Positions 5,048-5,128 of a DNA stretch of 5,128 nucleotides are shown here, one piece after another. Source of the DNA: Alphaproteobacteria bacterium (GTDB taxonomy: Bacteria > Pseudomonadota > Alphaproteobacteria > WRDZ01); assembly GCA_009779595.1 (NCBI GenBank), contig WRDZ01000055.1, positions 1 to 5,128 on the forward strand, written 5' to 3'. Position 1 is the stretch's first letter, and the number at the start of each line of letters is the position of its first letter. The notes beneath the pieces are model-generated. The model did no database searches. It saw only the letters and a list, made by a program, of their open reading frames with translations, and had not been told where the DNA came from. A program made the position numbers and the translations under genes.

Positions 5048-5128
5048 TTGAAAACCAACAGTTATACGGCTGCAAAAGCAAGGGCTAGGAAAAAGGACGT
5101 GGTGGGGCTGTTAAGCTTTTTCCCCGGG
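5048..5128 (+). CDS. N-terminal fragment of an unrecognised protein (partial)
   Basis: From TTG at 5048 the frame stays open for 27 codons to the window edge and reads, in two parts, MKTNSYTAAKARARKK and DVVGLLSFFPG. The first part is basic; VVGLLSFFPG looks like a first beta strand and following loop such as begins many alpha/beta enzymes, including glycosyl- and pyruvyltransferase-like proteins, but this is too short to assign. A GTG at 5102 behind AAGGA (5093-5097) is an alternative start that would begin the protein right at that strand. The position downstream of a polysaccharide pyruvyl transferase gene on the same strand makes a glycan-related role possible. Confidence 0.45.
   Translation, partial: MKTNSYTAAKARARKKDVVGLLSFFPG

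Overview
The window reads as a piece of a Gram-negative, probably alphaproteobacterial, chromosome. A diderm cell is indicated by a lipoprotein with a lipobox and the fold of the penicillin-binding-protein activators. Finding the end of greA next to trxB recalls a gene order known from alphaproteobacteria. The placement is inferred from gene content and composition; no 16S or other phylogenetic marker is present.

Left part (1 to 3612), GC-rich housekeeping DNA. It opens with the last 28 codons of a GreA-type transcript cleavage factor. A roughly 100-bp intergenic space follows, with repeated CTGACG elements and a good sigma70-like promoter. This promoter should drive trxB (thioredoxin reductase) and, through a one-base stop/start overlap, a large lipoprotein resembling the LpoA/LppC penicillin-binding-protein activators. 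The lipoprotein gene runs convergently into hemW (radical-SAM haem chaperone, minus strand), and the two reading frames overlap by 39 bp.

Middle part (3613 to 3982), no convincing protein gene. The plus strand carries a promoter-like sequence, about 230 nt with several perfect or near-perfect helices (including a possible four-way junction and a possible pseudoknot), and a strong intrinsic terminator that ends 26 nt before the next gene. I do not recognise it as tmRNA, 6S, SRP, RNase P or a named riboswitch. It is either an independent small RNA or an attenuating leader of the downstream gene, and it is the most interesting object here.

Right part (3983 to 5128), visibly AT-richer DNA. It holds a polysaccharide pyruvyl transferase family gene with a TTG start, then a 183-bp spacer with a promoter-like sequence and a hairpin embedded in imperfect 20/21-bp repeats, then the start of a second reading frame that also appears to begin at TTG behind the same GGGGTAA-N4-TTG arrangement. 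The composition change suggests the edge of a transferred surface-glycan locus inserted beside hemW. The left genes serve transcription fidelity, thiol redox balance, envelope assembly and haem trafficking; the right genes probably serve surface polysaccharide synthesis.
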